Shown here: positions 32,456 through 43,699 of the stretch, piece by piece
Layout: each line of letters opens with the position of its first letter
How positions within the stretch are numbered: position 1 is the stretch's first letter
NCBI GenBank assembly: GCA_934045075.1
Contig: OW203738.1
Span: forward strand, 5,943,487 to 6,007,486
Reading direction: 5' to 3'
DNA: 64,000 nucleotides
Source: Yponomeuta sedellus
Taxonomy: Eukaryota; Arthropoda; Insecta; Lepidoptera; Yponomeutidae
Translations under genes and position numbers: made by a program
Notes under the pieces: generated by a model
Told to the model about the DNA's origin: nothing
The model's input: only the letters and a program-made list of their open reading frames with translations
Database searches by the model: none

Positions 32456-33318
32456 ATAAAAATGTGCGATGCTCAGTACAAGAATAGGTAGAGATCTGAA
32501 TATTGCTTGGTGATTTTGTCATCAATCATCAACCTTATCATCACTGAACAATAACTGAACTGACTTGGAATAGGCTTTTTTTTAGCCATTTAGTTATAAA
32601 ATTTTATGTAACTTAATTACATAAGTTTTATGTAAACCCCTTAAATGTGGGTGTGTAACGATTAATCGAATATGAATTCAACCTTAACCCTTTCTAAAAT
32701 CGGTCTACAGTCCAAGGCACAGTGTGACCTGCTACCGTGTGTACAGTTATAATAATGGCGCTGTTGTGCAATTAACTAATACCAGCCACAAAGTTTCAAT
32801 TATCTGTCTAAACAATATAAATTGGCTAATTTGCGCGATAAATATGTAACATAGAACGAGTTGCGTAGCCACTGCTGCCATTATTAGGTCCAAATTGAAA
32901 CATCTTGGCTACTTAGGCTTTCTATGTTAACCTATTAATAATATAAAAGGTTGGTCAGATTGTCTGTACTAGTTGCTAACTCCTTAAAATATATGATTGA
33001 ATATTAATCTGCAAGTAGTTACGCATACATGGTATTTTTCACAAATAATATTTCATGCGATCTTCTTTTAATAAAACCTCTTAGTATTACTTTCACGGAG
33101 AGAAAAGTTTGTTTATAGCTTGATAATACTCTAAACGTCATAATCTTATGATCATATTATATAAAATTCTTTAAAGGTTACTAAATCTAAATAGGCTCAC
33201 ATATACCTACTAATTAGTAATGTTATTATTACCTATTTATTATTATATGTACTACATTTTCGACTAACAACATTTATAACGCGTGAAGTGAAGTCGTAAA
33301 CCTTGCCTGTACACACGT
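32456..33318. other. no gene seen
   Basis: AT-rich sequence without recognisable features. Confidence 0.35.
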
Positions 33319-33320
33319 GA

Positions 33321-33375
33321 ACTTCTAAATTGAGTGGATTGTTATCACTGTTAACAATCCACTCAATTTAGAAGT
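33321..33375. repeat. perfect 24-bp inverted repeat
   Basis: The arms at 33321-33344 (starting ACTTCTAAATTGAGTGG) and 33352-33375 are exact reverse complements around a 7-base loop. It abuts the (TAGA)n tail of the LINE-H copy that follows. Confidence 0.9.
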
Positions 33376-33545
33376 AGATAGATATATAGATAGATAGAAT
33401 ATTCTTTATTGCATGTACACCAAGGATTACATAAGAGACTTATAAAATAACAGTACAGTACAAGTGGCGGCCTTATTACTAAAAGTAATTTCTTCCAGAC
33501 AACCATTGACGGAAAAGAAGAAACTGAAACTGAAATACGGGTCTG
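33376..33545 (-). mobile_element. LINE-H 3' tail, compensated hairpin
   Basis: On the element strand the stem is ATTAC/GTAAT (33475-33489): one pair changed from G-C to A-T on both sides. GGCCGCC follows and the tail is (TATC)n. Confidence 0.8.
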
Positions 33546-33655
33546 AAAAATACTGCCTAGTATAAATTACTTGATATGTATAAAGAAAAAACATTTAATA
33601 CTAAAAACGCTTATGTTTAGGCAGAAAACTGTTTTCTGTACGTAAATAGTCGGCG
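33545..33655. repeat. dispersed repeat, paired with 36065-36178
   Basis: AATACTGCCTAGTAT, CTAAAAACGCTTATGTTTAG and GCAGAAAACTGTTTTCTGTA occur in both places in the same orientation. GCAGAAAACTGTTTTCTG is itself palindromic. Confidence 0.7.
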
Positions 33656-34140
33656 CAACTAAACAATATTAGATAACATATTATTTTATAGTTGATACAC
33701 ATACATAAACGATACATAAATATGAAATTAATAAACATACATAAACGGTACATAAATATGAAACAAATAAAAATAAACATACACAAGGAAAAAAAAAACA
33801 TACACTGAAGTAGGTACACTGTTTATAGATTTCGCTTGATGCGGACGGCACAAGACCGTGAAGCTTGGAAAACCAAGAGGGAGTCAATGGCTGATGATGA
33901 TGATGAGCGAAGTTAGGGGCGCCAGCTAGTCTGTAACAATTTCTACTCTCGCTATTATATTAACGCGAAAATGAATATTTCAACGCCGCCCACTCGCGCC
34001 CAACAAGCGATACAGTCATAATTTCAGCAACTAAAGCAAATAATTAAGGTGGAATTTGAATTATCTGCTCCGTGGGTGAAGGGCTGGGCTTGTGTTGCTC
34101 TTTGGGAGGTACTCAGTTCTATCGCGGTGTATTAATTTAC

Positions 34141-34412
34141 CCCTGTAACGGTGCAATCCTCTTTACACCATTTTTATTTCTTTTTCCATCTATCATTTTC
34201 AAATATTTAAATTATGTACGTCACACATTCTTCGATTTCCCTCATTTTTCACCACTACTACTTTACGCTTTGACCAGATCTGACTTTTTACCTGCTTCTC
34301 CGTTTATCCGTTTTTATCCAGTTTTCTGTTAATATTACTATAATTCTACAAATAAAACCACACCTAAAGTCGTTCCAGAGTTTATTTATTATTATAAAAG
34401 TTATACAACGTC
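34141..34412. repeat. long dispersed repeat, inverted to 43158-43425
   Basis: About 270 bases, from the GGTGCAA/CACCATTTTTATTTC region to GTCGTTCCAGAGTTTATTTA, match 43158-43425 in reverse complement with few differences. No coding frame. It could be a solo terminal repeat or a SINE, but the ends are not clear. Confidence 0.75.
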
Positions 34413-34604
34413 CCACCCCGTTTCATCTACGAATTTGTTGTGGCACTGTCTTCTACTTTTGCTGAAAATCAGCGTCGCTAGTGGATCATGTTCCCTGACT
34501 TTAATAAGGCTTTTTGCCGAATTTTGTTTTAAAGATTTATTTCTGTTGTACATAATTTAATATTTGTTAGAAGCCAATTTCATTTTGATCTGTAACATTA
34601 CTTT

Positions 34605-34785
34605 GCAAACGGGAAAAGTCTTCTGGAAGAATATAGGATAATAATTTGAAAAGATTCAATTGATCGACTTTCATAACTAAGAAAATAATTTCATTGCTTT
34701 TAGCAATAAGGCGCCAATAATTGTACTATGTATATTTGTAATTATTTTTTATTTCTTGTTTTCCCAGTGTACAATAAAGATAAGC
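34605..34785 (+). mobile_element. LINE-H 3' tail
   Basis: Hairpin ATTGC/GCAAT at 34693-34707, then AAGGCGCC and the end CCCAGTGTACAATAAAGATA. Confidence 0.75.
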
Positions 34786-34789
34786 ATAT

Positions 34790-35275
34790 GCTTAACTAAT
34801 ACCCTGATCACAAACTAAGATACATTTTGCTTAGGTACCCAGAAAAATCCACAAACATGACAAAAACACAAAAACTGTCGCCATTTCCACGAACTAGCTC
34901 TTCCACAATCGCGGCCTCCAGCGCAAACCGTACCCATAACCTCTGAATTGGTAACCAAACATGTTACCACTAGACCAATGAAGCAATCACATCAAAAACC
35001 CCTTTTTGTCTCATCCACAACCCACAACACAAAGGTTCCTACTAAAATAGCCTTTCAAACAATAAAAGTCATACACAGGGTGTGTAGTAATATTTAATGC
35101 AAATGGCGTGGCACGGTGTTACATTGCAATATCCAAGAGTGAAATCTTATTATATCATCTGAGAATGTTGGGAGCTCGCGGCTAGTGCTACATTAAGGTG
35201 CAACCTGCATTAAGGTTGGGGACCCACTGGGAGCAAAGCAAAGCACTAGTATTTTGTGAACATTGAAGTATTTTG
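34790..35275. other. no gene; possible SINE G head at 34915-34985
   Basis: On the minus strand CATTGGTCTAGTGGTAACAT and AGAGGTTATGGG form a tRNA-like head. Nothing else is recognised. Confidence 0.4.
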
Positions 35276-35277
35276 AC

Positions 35278-35497
35278 TGCCTCGATGGTCGAGTTGTTAA
35301 GGCGCTTAGGTACCACGAAATAGGTTGTGGCTTTGATTCCAACGGGGGGCCACCGCACATTTGTACAAGTGGCCTTAGACTGGGTGTATTTTCATGTTTG
35401 TGACGTCCTTGCCTGGTTACCGTAGTACAGGGTATCCTAGTTTGGGGCGGTCAAGTGTTGGTGTTGTGTGGAAGTTATTATTATTAGTTATTATATT
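35278..35497 (+). mobile_element. SINE F, near full length
   Basis: tRNA-like start TGCCTCGATGGTCGAGTTGT, a poor B box (GGCTTTGATTCC), a body with TTCATGTTTGTGACGTCC and ACAGGGTATCCTAGTTTGGG, ending in (ATT)n. Confidence 0.6.
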
Positions 35498-35507
35498 ATC
35501 ATTCCAG

Positions 35508-35645
35508 CCTGGGTAGTATAATGGCACTAGTCAAGCGTTTTGTGGCGATAAAATGTCAAAATTTGACAGTTGATGTACTGGAACGTCGCGACTTTTGACA
35601 TTTAAAATGCGCGACTAGCGTTGTTGTACTACCCAGGGTGGAACG
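35508..35645. mobile_element. foldback MITE, CCTGGGTAGTA family
   Basis: The ends CCTGGGTAGTATAATGGCAC and GTTGTACTACCCAGG are inverted. ACTAGTCAAGCG pairs with CGCGACTAGCG and ATGTCAAAA with TTTTGACAT. Confidence 0.75.
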
Positions 35646-35854
35646 GATCTCGCTGTATATTGAACAAGGAATTTTTCATTTATTTGCATTATTATATTCT
35701 CCCGCGCTCACGGTTCTGCTAGTGGCAATAGCAAAGAACATTCTGATGTAGTATTTTCTGGGCCTTTTTTTGACTAGCTGTTACCTGAATTTTACTATAA
35801 CATTTGTTTAATATGCCTGATTATGCGCAGCAAACCCTGACCAATTTCTATCGT

Positions 35855-35930
35855 CTAACTGTCAAATTCGATACTAATTTGATAGTTACATGATTGGAAT
35901 TGTTTAAAATTTGGTGCGCGTAATATATGG
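35855..35930. mobile_element. fragment of CACCAAATCC foldback family
   Basis: AACTGTCAAATTCGATACTA and ATTGGAATTGTTTAAAATTTG then GTGCGCG correspond to the right half of 42885-42995. Confidence 0.5.
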
Positions 35931-36064
35931 CCTGTTCTGTTCTATTTATTTCCTTTTGGACAAGAACAATCTCTAGCTGGGTCTGTCTGTCTGTATGTCG
36001 TTTTATGCATGCATCGCATGCATGAAATGCTAGTTTTGCTGTTTGTTTGATGTTTGAGAAAGTT

Positions 36065-36178
36065 TTCTGAAAGAAAATACTGCCTAGTATTAATAAATTA
36101 CTTGATATGAATAAAGAAAAAACATTAAATACTAAAAACGCTTATGTTTAGGCAGAAAACTGTTTTCTGTACGTAAAA
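36065..36178. repeat. dispersed repeat, partner of 33545-33655
   Basis: Same order of blocks as at 33545-33655. It differs by a short AATA insertion. Confidence 0.7.
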
Positions 36179-36179
36179 C

Positions 36180-36585
36180 AAAAGCATAATATTTAGACTA
36201 TAAGTCTTATGGGTGTTCCTGTTCCTACATAAAGTGTCATGATACATCTAAGATTTTAGTTTTGAGGGCAGTCCATAAAAAAAACTTAATACTAACTTTA
36301 AGTCAACCAATGTGTATGTGTACACCTGAAAAGTTAGTCCTAGAGAAACGCGAAATTTATAAGTAATGTTTAGTAATTTCAGTACATAATGTTTATTAAG
36401 TACGCCAACTATACCTACTGTGTAAATTAGATTATTTAAGTTTTTCACGTACTCTCTAAATGTGTGGTATGCAATTAACTGTATTAATCTAATCTAATGT
36501 TTGTCACACTAAAATTTTATGCTATCTATATGAATAAGTTTTTTTTAGCAATGCCCAGACCAGGGCCCATAATGTGAGACTAACC
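36180..36585. other. no gene seen
   Basis: AT-rich. No recognisable feature. Confidence 0.3.
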
Positions 36586-36590
36586 GCCGG

Positions 36591-36722
36591 TTTCTCGTAC
36601 ACTAACAAGCTGTTAATCTACTGTTAACAGCTGTCAGTTGGGCAAATTGCATACAAAAAAAAAAACAACTGACAACTGTTAACAGTAGATTAACAGACTG
36701 TTAGTGTACGAGAAACCAGGGG
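36591..36722. mobile_element. foldback MITE, GGTTTCTCG family
   Basis: The best palindrome of the family: CGGTTTCTCGTACACTAACA pairs with TGTTAGTGTACGAGAAACC, and TTAATCTACTGTTAACAG with CTGTTAACAGTAGATTAA, around an A-rich loop. An ATAAATGAATATGAACA direct repeat follows at 36742-36778. Confidence 0.9.
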
Positions 36723-36839
36723 TAAAACATGTATGACATAATAAATGAATATGAACACTAATAAATGAATATGAACATGATGACTATTAATGTCATGAAT
36801 GTTCAAACACAATAAATTCATTTCATTTCACTCGTAAAA

Positions 36840-37175
36840 TATATGTGATTTTTTTTATAACAGTATTTTAATCTTTGAGTTTCAACCAAACAAAATGCTC
36901 TCGGTGTGTCGAGATAAGTAATCGCAGTGTTAGCAACACCATAAGCAGAGAACAATATACACCTTCTGGGTAAAGAGAGCTTATGTACCGGCTCTGAGGT
37001 GGATTAAACTAACTGTACACTCTAACAAGGAAAATGCACACTACACTCACATATTATTATCTTTTGAGAGAAAGTTGCAACACGCTAAAGTACAGGTATC
37101 TACTTTAAATTCAGCTCTTACTTGATTTATTTCTGTGTATTTACGTACTTGATACGGGAAACGGGGAAACTTGGC
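36840..37175. other. no gene seen
   Basis: No feature recognised. Confidence 0.3.
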
Positions 37176-37179
37176 AAAC

Positions 37180-37400
37180 GGTGGCTAACTGTGAAGGCGA
37201 ACATTGTGAGGAAATCTCTCCATAACGGGAAGTCACAATATAGGGCATAGGCCTTCTGTTAGAAAGAGAGAGAATGGACTCAATCACTGTACTCATCGCG
37301 TTTTGGAAATTTTGAGCTCTGAGGTTTGTTAAGATTTAAAGCACTCCGATTTCGTTACGATGTTTTCCTTCAAATTAGTGACTGGTATTACAAATATATT
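37180..37400. mobile_element. SINE C-type body fragments, both orientations
   Basis: GAAGGCGAACATTGTGAGGA on plus at 37192 and GTTACGATGTTTTCCTTCAA (minus) at 37352, with an AGAGAGAGAATGG run between. This may be a rearranged or doubled insertion. Confidence 0.5.
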
Positions 37401-37760
37401 TAATTTAGAATATGAAGTCAAGACACTTTCTTTCCTGTGTTATTAGGCTCGGTAATTCATCATTTAAAGTGACTGCTGATTACTGAATTATAATGTTTTT
37501 TAAATGTTTTTATATTATATATAGGTCATACAGTAAGTCATACAGGCACTTGGATACTGCACGGCTTAAGTGGAAATGGTAAGGAAACAAAACAACACAT
37601 ACTGCAACTTTAGTGACTCCGTCTCTCCGTAAATTATTTATTTATAAGTTCCCGTTTCAGTATCAGCTCTACAATATTGAAAACAAAAGAAAATCCATCC
37701 ATCCAAACTCATAACATAGAAAAAACGAAAGAACATCGGAAACCGAACATACCCGAACGC

Positions 37761-38003
37761 CACCCGAGCTGCGTCGATGATTACCGAGCACCGCCGATCG
37801 CTGAAAAAAAAAGACATCAACGAAACCATACTATCCAAACGTCATTTCCCCCACCTGAGCTACACCGATGATAACCGAGCACCGCCGATCGCCGAAAACA
37901 AAAGGACATCAACGAAATCATACTTATCGAAACGTCATTTCCCGCACCCGAGCTACGCCGACGATTAGCGAGCGCCGCCGATCGCTGAAAACAAAAGAGC
38001 GCG
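37761..38003. repeat. 91-93 bp tandem repeat, 2.6 units
   Basis: Units start at 37761, 37852 and 37945 with CACCCGAGCT or CACCTGAGCT, continue through GAGCACCGCCGATCG and CATCAACGAAA and end with AAACGTCATTTCCC. The third is incomplete. The composition is GC-rich compared with the surroundings. Confidence 0.85.
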
Positions 38004-38559
38004 ACAGCGCTGACATCTCCCGGGGCCACCGCGGTCGCCTCACGCGAGAAATATATCACCCCGCCTCGCTTGGGGCGATACCATCGAATCCTGACCACTG
38101 ATGCTTCCTGCCTGGCGCCAGGGCTACTCAACGTGTCGCCCGGATGGCGACAAACCTGTCTGCTGAGATGATAGTATGTGTTTTAACGCGTAACAAACCG
38201 AGTACTGCATAAGGGCAAGAAAGTTTGGTCTGTTTTGTAAATACCAATAGCATGTCTTCTGAAATGATGTTTGAGGTAACATGTTATAAAGAGAGTACTT
38301 AGTATTAGCTGCACATGCACAGCAACTTCGTTTACGTGGTGTTTTTCACAGTAGACAAATAGGATGCCAAGAAAATAGGTTGAGAAGCCCTACCCGTAAA
38401 CAATAGCGCCAGTGCCTGTCCCAGCTCAACCTAATAGCCACTGGATGAAGAGTTACTGCCTCGTTACGGACTAGGATCCTGAGTTTTTGATATAAGGAGT
38501 ATCTGAGTTTTCTCGATAATACCACAACCTCTAACGCTCCTTGTTGTTTTCAGAACCTC

Positions 38560-38878
38560 ACTGATATCAGTATGCAGCCGGACTATTTATCTTTCGCAGA
38601 CTTGCGCAGTGAACCATCAGTCATCATAACCTCCCGCACTTGCAACGCTGACCTCGTCCGCTCCTATTCCGTCCGCTGTCTCTGCATCACACACTACGCG
38701 GTAAAGGTGGGCGCCGCGAGTCGTGCGTCGCGGCGCGCTGTCACATAATTGTGATTAATCTCAGCCCAGGCTGTGGCCGCGCGGAATGCCGTCCTGGCTG
38801 GCGGTGAGGGCTTGCTGCATCAGGTGGCGGTGGTTGGAGCGGGTGGCGGGTGTAGAGGGGTATAGAGGCTACTGGAGT
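38560..38878. other. CpG-rich patch without identified gene
   Basis: GGGCGCCGCGAGTCGTGCG and TCGCGGCGCGCTGTCAC, then a G-rich GGTGGCGGTGGTTGGAGCGG. The start of the repeat at 38880 abuts it. It could be host regulatory or untranslated sequence; no frame or splice sites support an exon. Confidence 0.3.
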
Positions 38879-38879
38879 T

Positions 38880-39030
38880 ACAGTACTACACATCATAAAA
38901 GTCCCTTCGGGAATCTACGTTCGCGCAGACTAGGAAGAAGTGTAACGAAAGTACCCGAAGCTACAAGTACATTCAACATGATCTTGAACCGATACGGTTA
39001 AGGTGCAGAATTGATTGCCGCAGTACAGAA
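38880..39030. repeat. dispersed repeat, partner of 14284-14437
   Basis: Near-identical copy in the same orientation. Both share GTCCCTTCGGGAATCTACG and AACCGATACGGTTAAGGTG, the latter palindromic. Confidence 0.75.
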
Positions 39031-39034
39031 AATT

Positions 39035-41570
39035 CTATCTGTCAAAAAATATTGTGAACAACAAGTTGGGATAAATGTTCAAAAGTCATTACTTGACGCA
39101 TTATCCCGCGAGTGTGGGGTTTTCGTAACATAAATAGATGCTAATTACTTTCATGAGACTTTCTAAATGGCTATGAAACAGTTTGTATCGTTATTTCGTT
39201 TCCTGAAAGCCTGCTTCTTAAAAATTAAGGTTATTGTTTTTATTCTGTCAAACTGTCAACACCTGTCTTACTATCCCTTTAAAAGTTTTTCATAACTGTT
39301 ACATAAAGAAAGATCTTAATTTTTGCATAAAAGCTAATGTCAATAGAGTTATCAACCTATCTTGACTATATCCATTGGTTATATCCTTAAATTCTAAACG
39401 TGCACAGCAAAACCAACTGTCCAAGTGTTCTCTGCTTTCCTTGTCACCTGTCTTAGTTAATATTTCCGACCAGCTTTCGCCCACGCTCGCTGCTCGCATG
39501 GCTTGCACTGTTTGTTGTATTCTGCAGACAGGTTTCTATTTAATAATAATGTTATCATTGGCAGCTACACACCCTCTCAGCTCTGCTCTGCAGTCGCAGC
39601 TTAAAACCACAAAAGTGGTAATAGAAAACATTCACAGAGCCGCGTCCCTAGAATTACCTAGACATATTTCTGTGCTCCTGTATTATAATTTAACAAAATT
39701 TTCGTCATAATAATTTACCTAGCCTTTGATTATGCCTGACATCATTTTTGTCGCAAATTGTTTTTGGTGTCTCGAGTTATTGTATTATTATGAGACGTTA
39801 TTATCATTTTTTGGTCTTGTTCGTGACCGTATGACTTTGCGGTTTCTCTGGTACCAAGCTTTGTGATGAGACATTGGTTCCTTTACCACTTACCTAGGCA
39901 GGATAGGTGTATTATTACTTCATTCATTAGTTCTCTCTGGCTCAGTGACACAAAATAAATCTTAGTCTCAACTGTCTAGTTATACCATCTCTGTACCTTA
40001 TATTTTGTGACATCTCATTACGGACATCCTTTCCGGAGGCTTCTTAGCACTTGAATATTAAGTACCGTTATTTGTTCTTTGAGGCATTATAAAAGGAGGC
40101 AGGCTTATTCGTGTTTAATTTATATCTTTTCAATTCAGAAACTGTCTGTTAATGTATGTACTAAATTTCACATTTTGAGGACTCAATGCTAAAAACTATT
40201 CCCATATTTCATTATTATTATTTGTGTTTGCGTGATTTATAAGAAACAATTTGTGGTTTTTGTTTGACTGTTGTATTTTATTGACTGATTTATAATTTAT
40301 ATAAATAATTTCTTTCTTCAAATTCATGCTAGATTTAACAAGCTACAGGAAAATCCTTTCGCAGATTAAGAATCGATCCAATGAACTCAGGCCCGGATCT
40401 CGAGTTTCCTAGTGGCCGGATTGAAATCTAATAAATACTATACTTAAATACACAGACAAATGGTTGCCGGATAACACCTCTGTGCCTTTACATATATTTC
40501 ATTCGATACCGACACCGGCAGAGACGTATTAATCACACGATTAGACTCATAAATACAATCGGCCTTAGAGCCACTTGCAGTGTTACGACATACTACAATG
40601 AAGTGGCTGCTGCCAAACTCAACGGACAATTTGAAACCTTACAGTTAATTTAAAATAAAAATATTTACCTGTGTGAGAAGATCGCGAGTGTAGACACTTG
40701 TTTCCCTGTTTAAAAAAATGTTTTTAAGTTTTAGAAAAAAAGACCCTTTTTTATGCAAGTCCTATATAATAAGCCGACCAACTAGCCTCTTATCAAAATC
40801 TTTAAGGATTTATAATATCTGACGTGTGTCTCACATTATTATCTAATGATTGTAAAATAAGGCAAGTGTCTTCAAATAGTAAAATCACGGCCATTTTAGA
40901 CAAATATATTTTTTTTATGTTGGCGTTTGATTTTCATAACAGGGTGTCTTTAATTGTCCCTGATTACACGTTGTAGTGAAAACTTACCATTGGTCAAAAG
41001 TATATTCAATCAATTTTTTACAATCACAAAAAAAACAAAAGCAAGCAAGATAATTGGCGCATGCAGTCCGAAGGGGGCTGAATTTATAATTGGAAATTAA
41101 AAAATACTAACATATAAAAAAATACTTCCATGTAACGAAAGTACATTTTTTAAGTACAATAAATTTAAGGTAATAAAAACGGTACAAACTGTAAGTCGAC
41201 ATTAGTTGGGCCCTTCTGGCCCAGATGCCTGCGCATTTTATGGCCCAAGTTAGGTTAACTGAGCACTAACTGGGCAGCCTTTTAGCGTTCATTCCTCGCT
41301 TATCGGTCGTATTGGCCATTGACAATTGGTGTCAATTTCTCGCCGTATTAGCATACGCTGATATCATGTCGGTTTCTGCGGAAATGCTGTGTCCGCTGCC
41401 TTTATATGTGAGCATTGATTAGTCAATATAGGTAGCTTTTACGTTCTTAATAATATCCATACTTCAAAGAGCACCGTGACTGATAGATATAGGGATGTTG
41501 ATGATGTCGTTAGTTCTTTAGGGGGGAAAAGTCCCTCCTTCTTCGGTACCCTATACTGCGCCTGGCAAGA
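39035..41570. other. no gene seen over 2.5 kb
   Basis: The longest stretch free of recognisable repeats, probably host intergenic or intronic DNA. Open frames of 60-111 codons (for example 39375-39710 plus) show no domain motifs and no splice context. Confidence 0.4.
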
Positions 41571-41578
41571 CATGACGA

Positions 41579-41765
41579 CCTCTGTGGCGTAGTGGTAGCG
41601 CATCTGCCTACTCTGCGAGAGGTCCCAAGTTCGATCCCCGGCTGGGCAGAACACCCCAAAACCCCAGGTCTTGGATGTTTACATGTTTGTGATGTCGCTG
41701 TTTCTGGGACCCACGGGCCAGAAACAATGTATATACCAGTATGTAAATGTCATGTTATGTTATGC
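41579..41765 (+). mobile_element. SINE D, near full length
   Basis: tRNA-like head CCTCTGTGGCGTAGTGGTAG with B box GTTCGATCCCCGG, a body with CAGGTCTTGGATGTTTACAT and GGGCCAGAAACAATGTATAT, ending at TGTTATGTTATG. Confidence 0.85.
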
Positions 41766-42079
41766 ATTGGCCGATTTTTTTATTCTCTTATCCTAACAAT
41801 ATTTTAAACGTGAAAGATTGTTTGTTAATCAATCACGCATTAACGGCTGAACGGATTTACTTGATATATGGCGTACAGATAGACAAAGATCTGAATTGAG
41901 ACATAAGATAGCGTTTGCGGATTCATCTAGTGTCTGTAGATTCATTATTTTACCCTCTATCAGCGCTAGATACCTTCGGGTAGCCCCTAAACCCTCTACT
42001 TTGCCCATAGTTATTCTATGTATGGTATAATCAGGCGTTACTTTGCTGAAATCCATAATAGCATTGAAATGTGAAAATC

Positions 42080-42205
42080 ACTTCGGTAAATACCACCAAA
42101 AATCCCACAAGCACCATGCGGTTAGCTAATGCATTGCACTTCAAGCAGAAGTAAAACACCAACACACCACTACCGACACCAATACACACAAGTATTGGTG
42201 AGATA
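42080..42205. repeat. dispersed repeat, partner of 26530-26690
   Basis: Shares AAAAATCCCACAAGCACCAT, GCGGTTAGCTAATGCA and the ACACCAATAC end. Confidence 0.65.
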
Positions 42206-42354
42206 CAACGACAAGAGTATTGTACAATACATTTAGCACCAAACAATTGTAGTCATTTATTTACATGTAAAATTTTGTTATTTAAAATAAAGAAAAACAA
42301 AAAAGAATTTTCGGCGGAATTTAGCATAATAATTTTCACATTTTAATGCTATAG

Positions 42355-42580
42355 TGGATGGATATCTTCAGCTTGCCGCATCCAGATGCTGAATGCGGCA
42401 AGCTGAATACTGTTATTAAATCTTGAATATCTTATCTGCTATATATGGTATTAAATCTTAGATATCTTCTATCGATGCGGCAAGCTGAAGACAGGGCGCT
42501 ATGGCGCTCATTAGGGGAGGGCTATGTCCAGCAGTGGACTACATAATATAGCCTGAAGAAGAAGAGGAAGAAGAAGATAA
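42355..42580 (+). mobile_element. RTE-type LINE 3' end, rearranged
   Basis: ATGCGGCAAGCTGAA occurs three times in direct and inverted order (near 42375, 42393, 42475), then AGGGCTATGTCCAGCAGTGG and TATAGCCTGAAGAAGAAGAG. The same end lies inside the piggyBac copy at 61149-61345. Confidence 0.7.
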
Positions 42581-42884
42581 ATGCTGTAGTTATTCCACAG
42601 CTCAATAACTCGGATCCCGAGGCCCATAACCGTCAGGCGTACAGACCCCACGTAAAAGGCCCGCAACACGACAGAAGACATAATTCCGGCCTCTAATGGA
42701 GTTTGCAACGCGAGCCGCACACACATCAGCGCTGACAGACATGTGGGCCGGTAGCCTTAAGCCTGTGCTGAGGAAGATTGGGCTTTATAGGACGGGGTTA
42801 AAGGTGGTTTTGGGTTGGCAACTACGGCCTTGGCTGGTGTAAGGTGCCGTTTAGGTTGAGGTTTTGATTGGGATCAGCCTCTTT

Positions 42885-42995
42885 ATTACACGCACCAAAT
42901 CCTAAATGATTCCAGAAGTTTGTCAAATTTGTATAGAATTTGACAGTTTGACGATTGGAAACGCTCAGGATTTGGTGTGCATGATTAGACTTTAG
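42885..42995. mobile_element. foldback MITE, CACCAAATCC family
   Basis: The ends GCACCAAATCCTAAATGATT and AACGCTCAGGATTTGGTGTGC are inverted repeats around TTTGTCAAATTTGTATAGAA. Confidence 0.75.
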
Positions 42996-43157
42996 GACTT
43001 CTCTATATTTTCGAGGTGTACAATCAACAGCACATTAACTTTTACAAACGTGCGCTCTACTAGTTATGTTACGGCTGACTTTGACTAACTAAAATGTTAA
43101 GGTGATAAATATGCTTACGGCTGAATACTGTTTTGTAGTATCAATGTGGAACGTTTT

Positions 43158-43425
43158 ATAACTTTAATAATTAATAAATAAACTCTGGAACGACTTTAGG
43201 TGTGGTTTTATTTGTAGAATTGTAGTAATATTAACAGAAAACTGGATAAAAACGGATAAACGGAGAAGCAGGTAAAAAGTCAGATCTGGTCAAAGCGTAA
43301 AGTAGTAGTGGTGGAAAATGAGTGAAATCGAAGAATGTGTGACGTACATAATTTAAATATTTGAAAATGATAGATGGAAAAAGAAATAAAAATGGTGTGA
43401 AGAGGTTTGCACCGTCACAAATGTA
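43158..43425. repeat. long dispersed repeat, partner of 34141-34412
   Basis: The inverted copy, including CTCTGGAACGACTTTAGGTG and CAGATCTGGTCAAAGCGTAA. Confidence 0.75.
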
Positions 43426-43549
43426 TTAAGTTTTCAATATATTAAGACCTCAGTATGTCTAATGTTTTATTAAAAGAAATTAAAGAGTGTTACAACTGTT
43501 GACGATATTAGATCATATTATTTATTATATTTACATTGGATTTATTAAC

Positions 43550-43690
43550 TGTGATGGAAAACATCGTGAGGAAACCTTAGTGTCTGAGATGTTCACAATT
43601 ATATCGGAGCTTGAAATAGCTAATTCGTGGTGGGCACACGTGGTGATTAAGCCCAGACAGTCTCTTAAAGAAGGCCCTGCAATAGGACGT
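43550..43690 (+). mobile_element. SINE C-type body fragment
   Basis: GATGGAAAACATCGTGAGGA, TGTCTGAGATGTTCACAATT and GGTGGGCACACGTGGTGATT. A 127-codon frame that begins upstream and crosses this piece is not a gene. Confidence 0.65.
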
Positions 43691-43699
43691 ATAGCTTTG

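Noticed and set aside
37638..38131. overlapping open frames on both strands
   Set aside because: They follow the 93-bp tandem repeat and its GC-rich composition. Several frames are open at once, as expected without coding constraint.
34141..43425. an LTR retrotransposon or endogenous retrovirus between the two 270-bp repeats
   Set aside because: The repeats are inverted, not direct, and there is no gag, protease, integrase or reverse transcriptase sequence between them.
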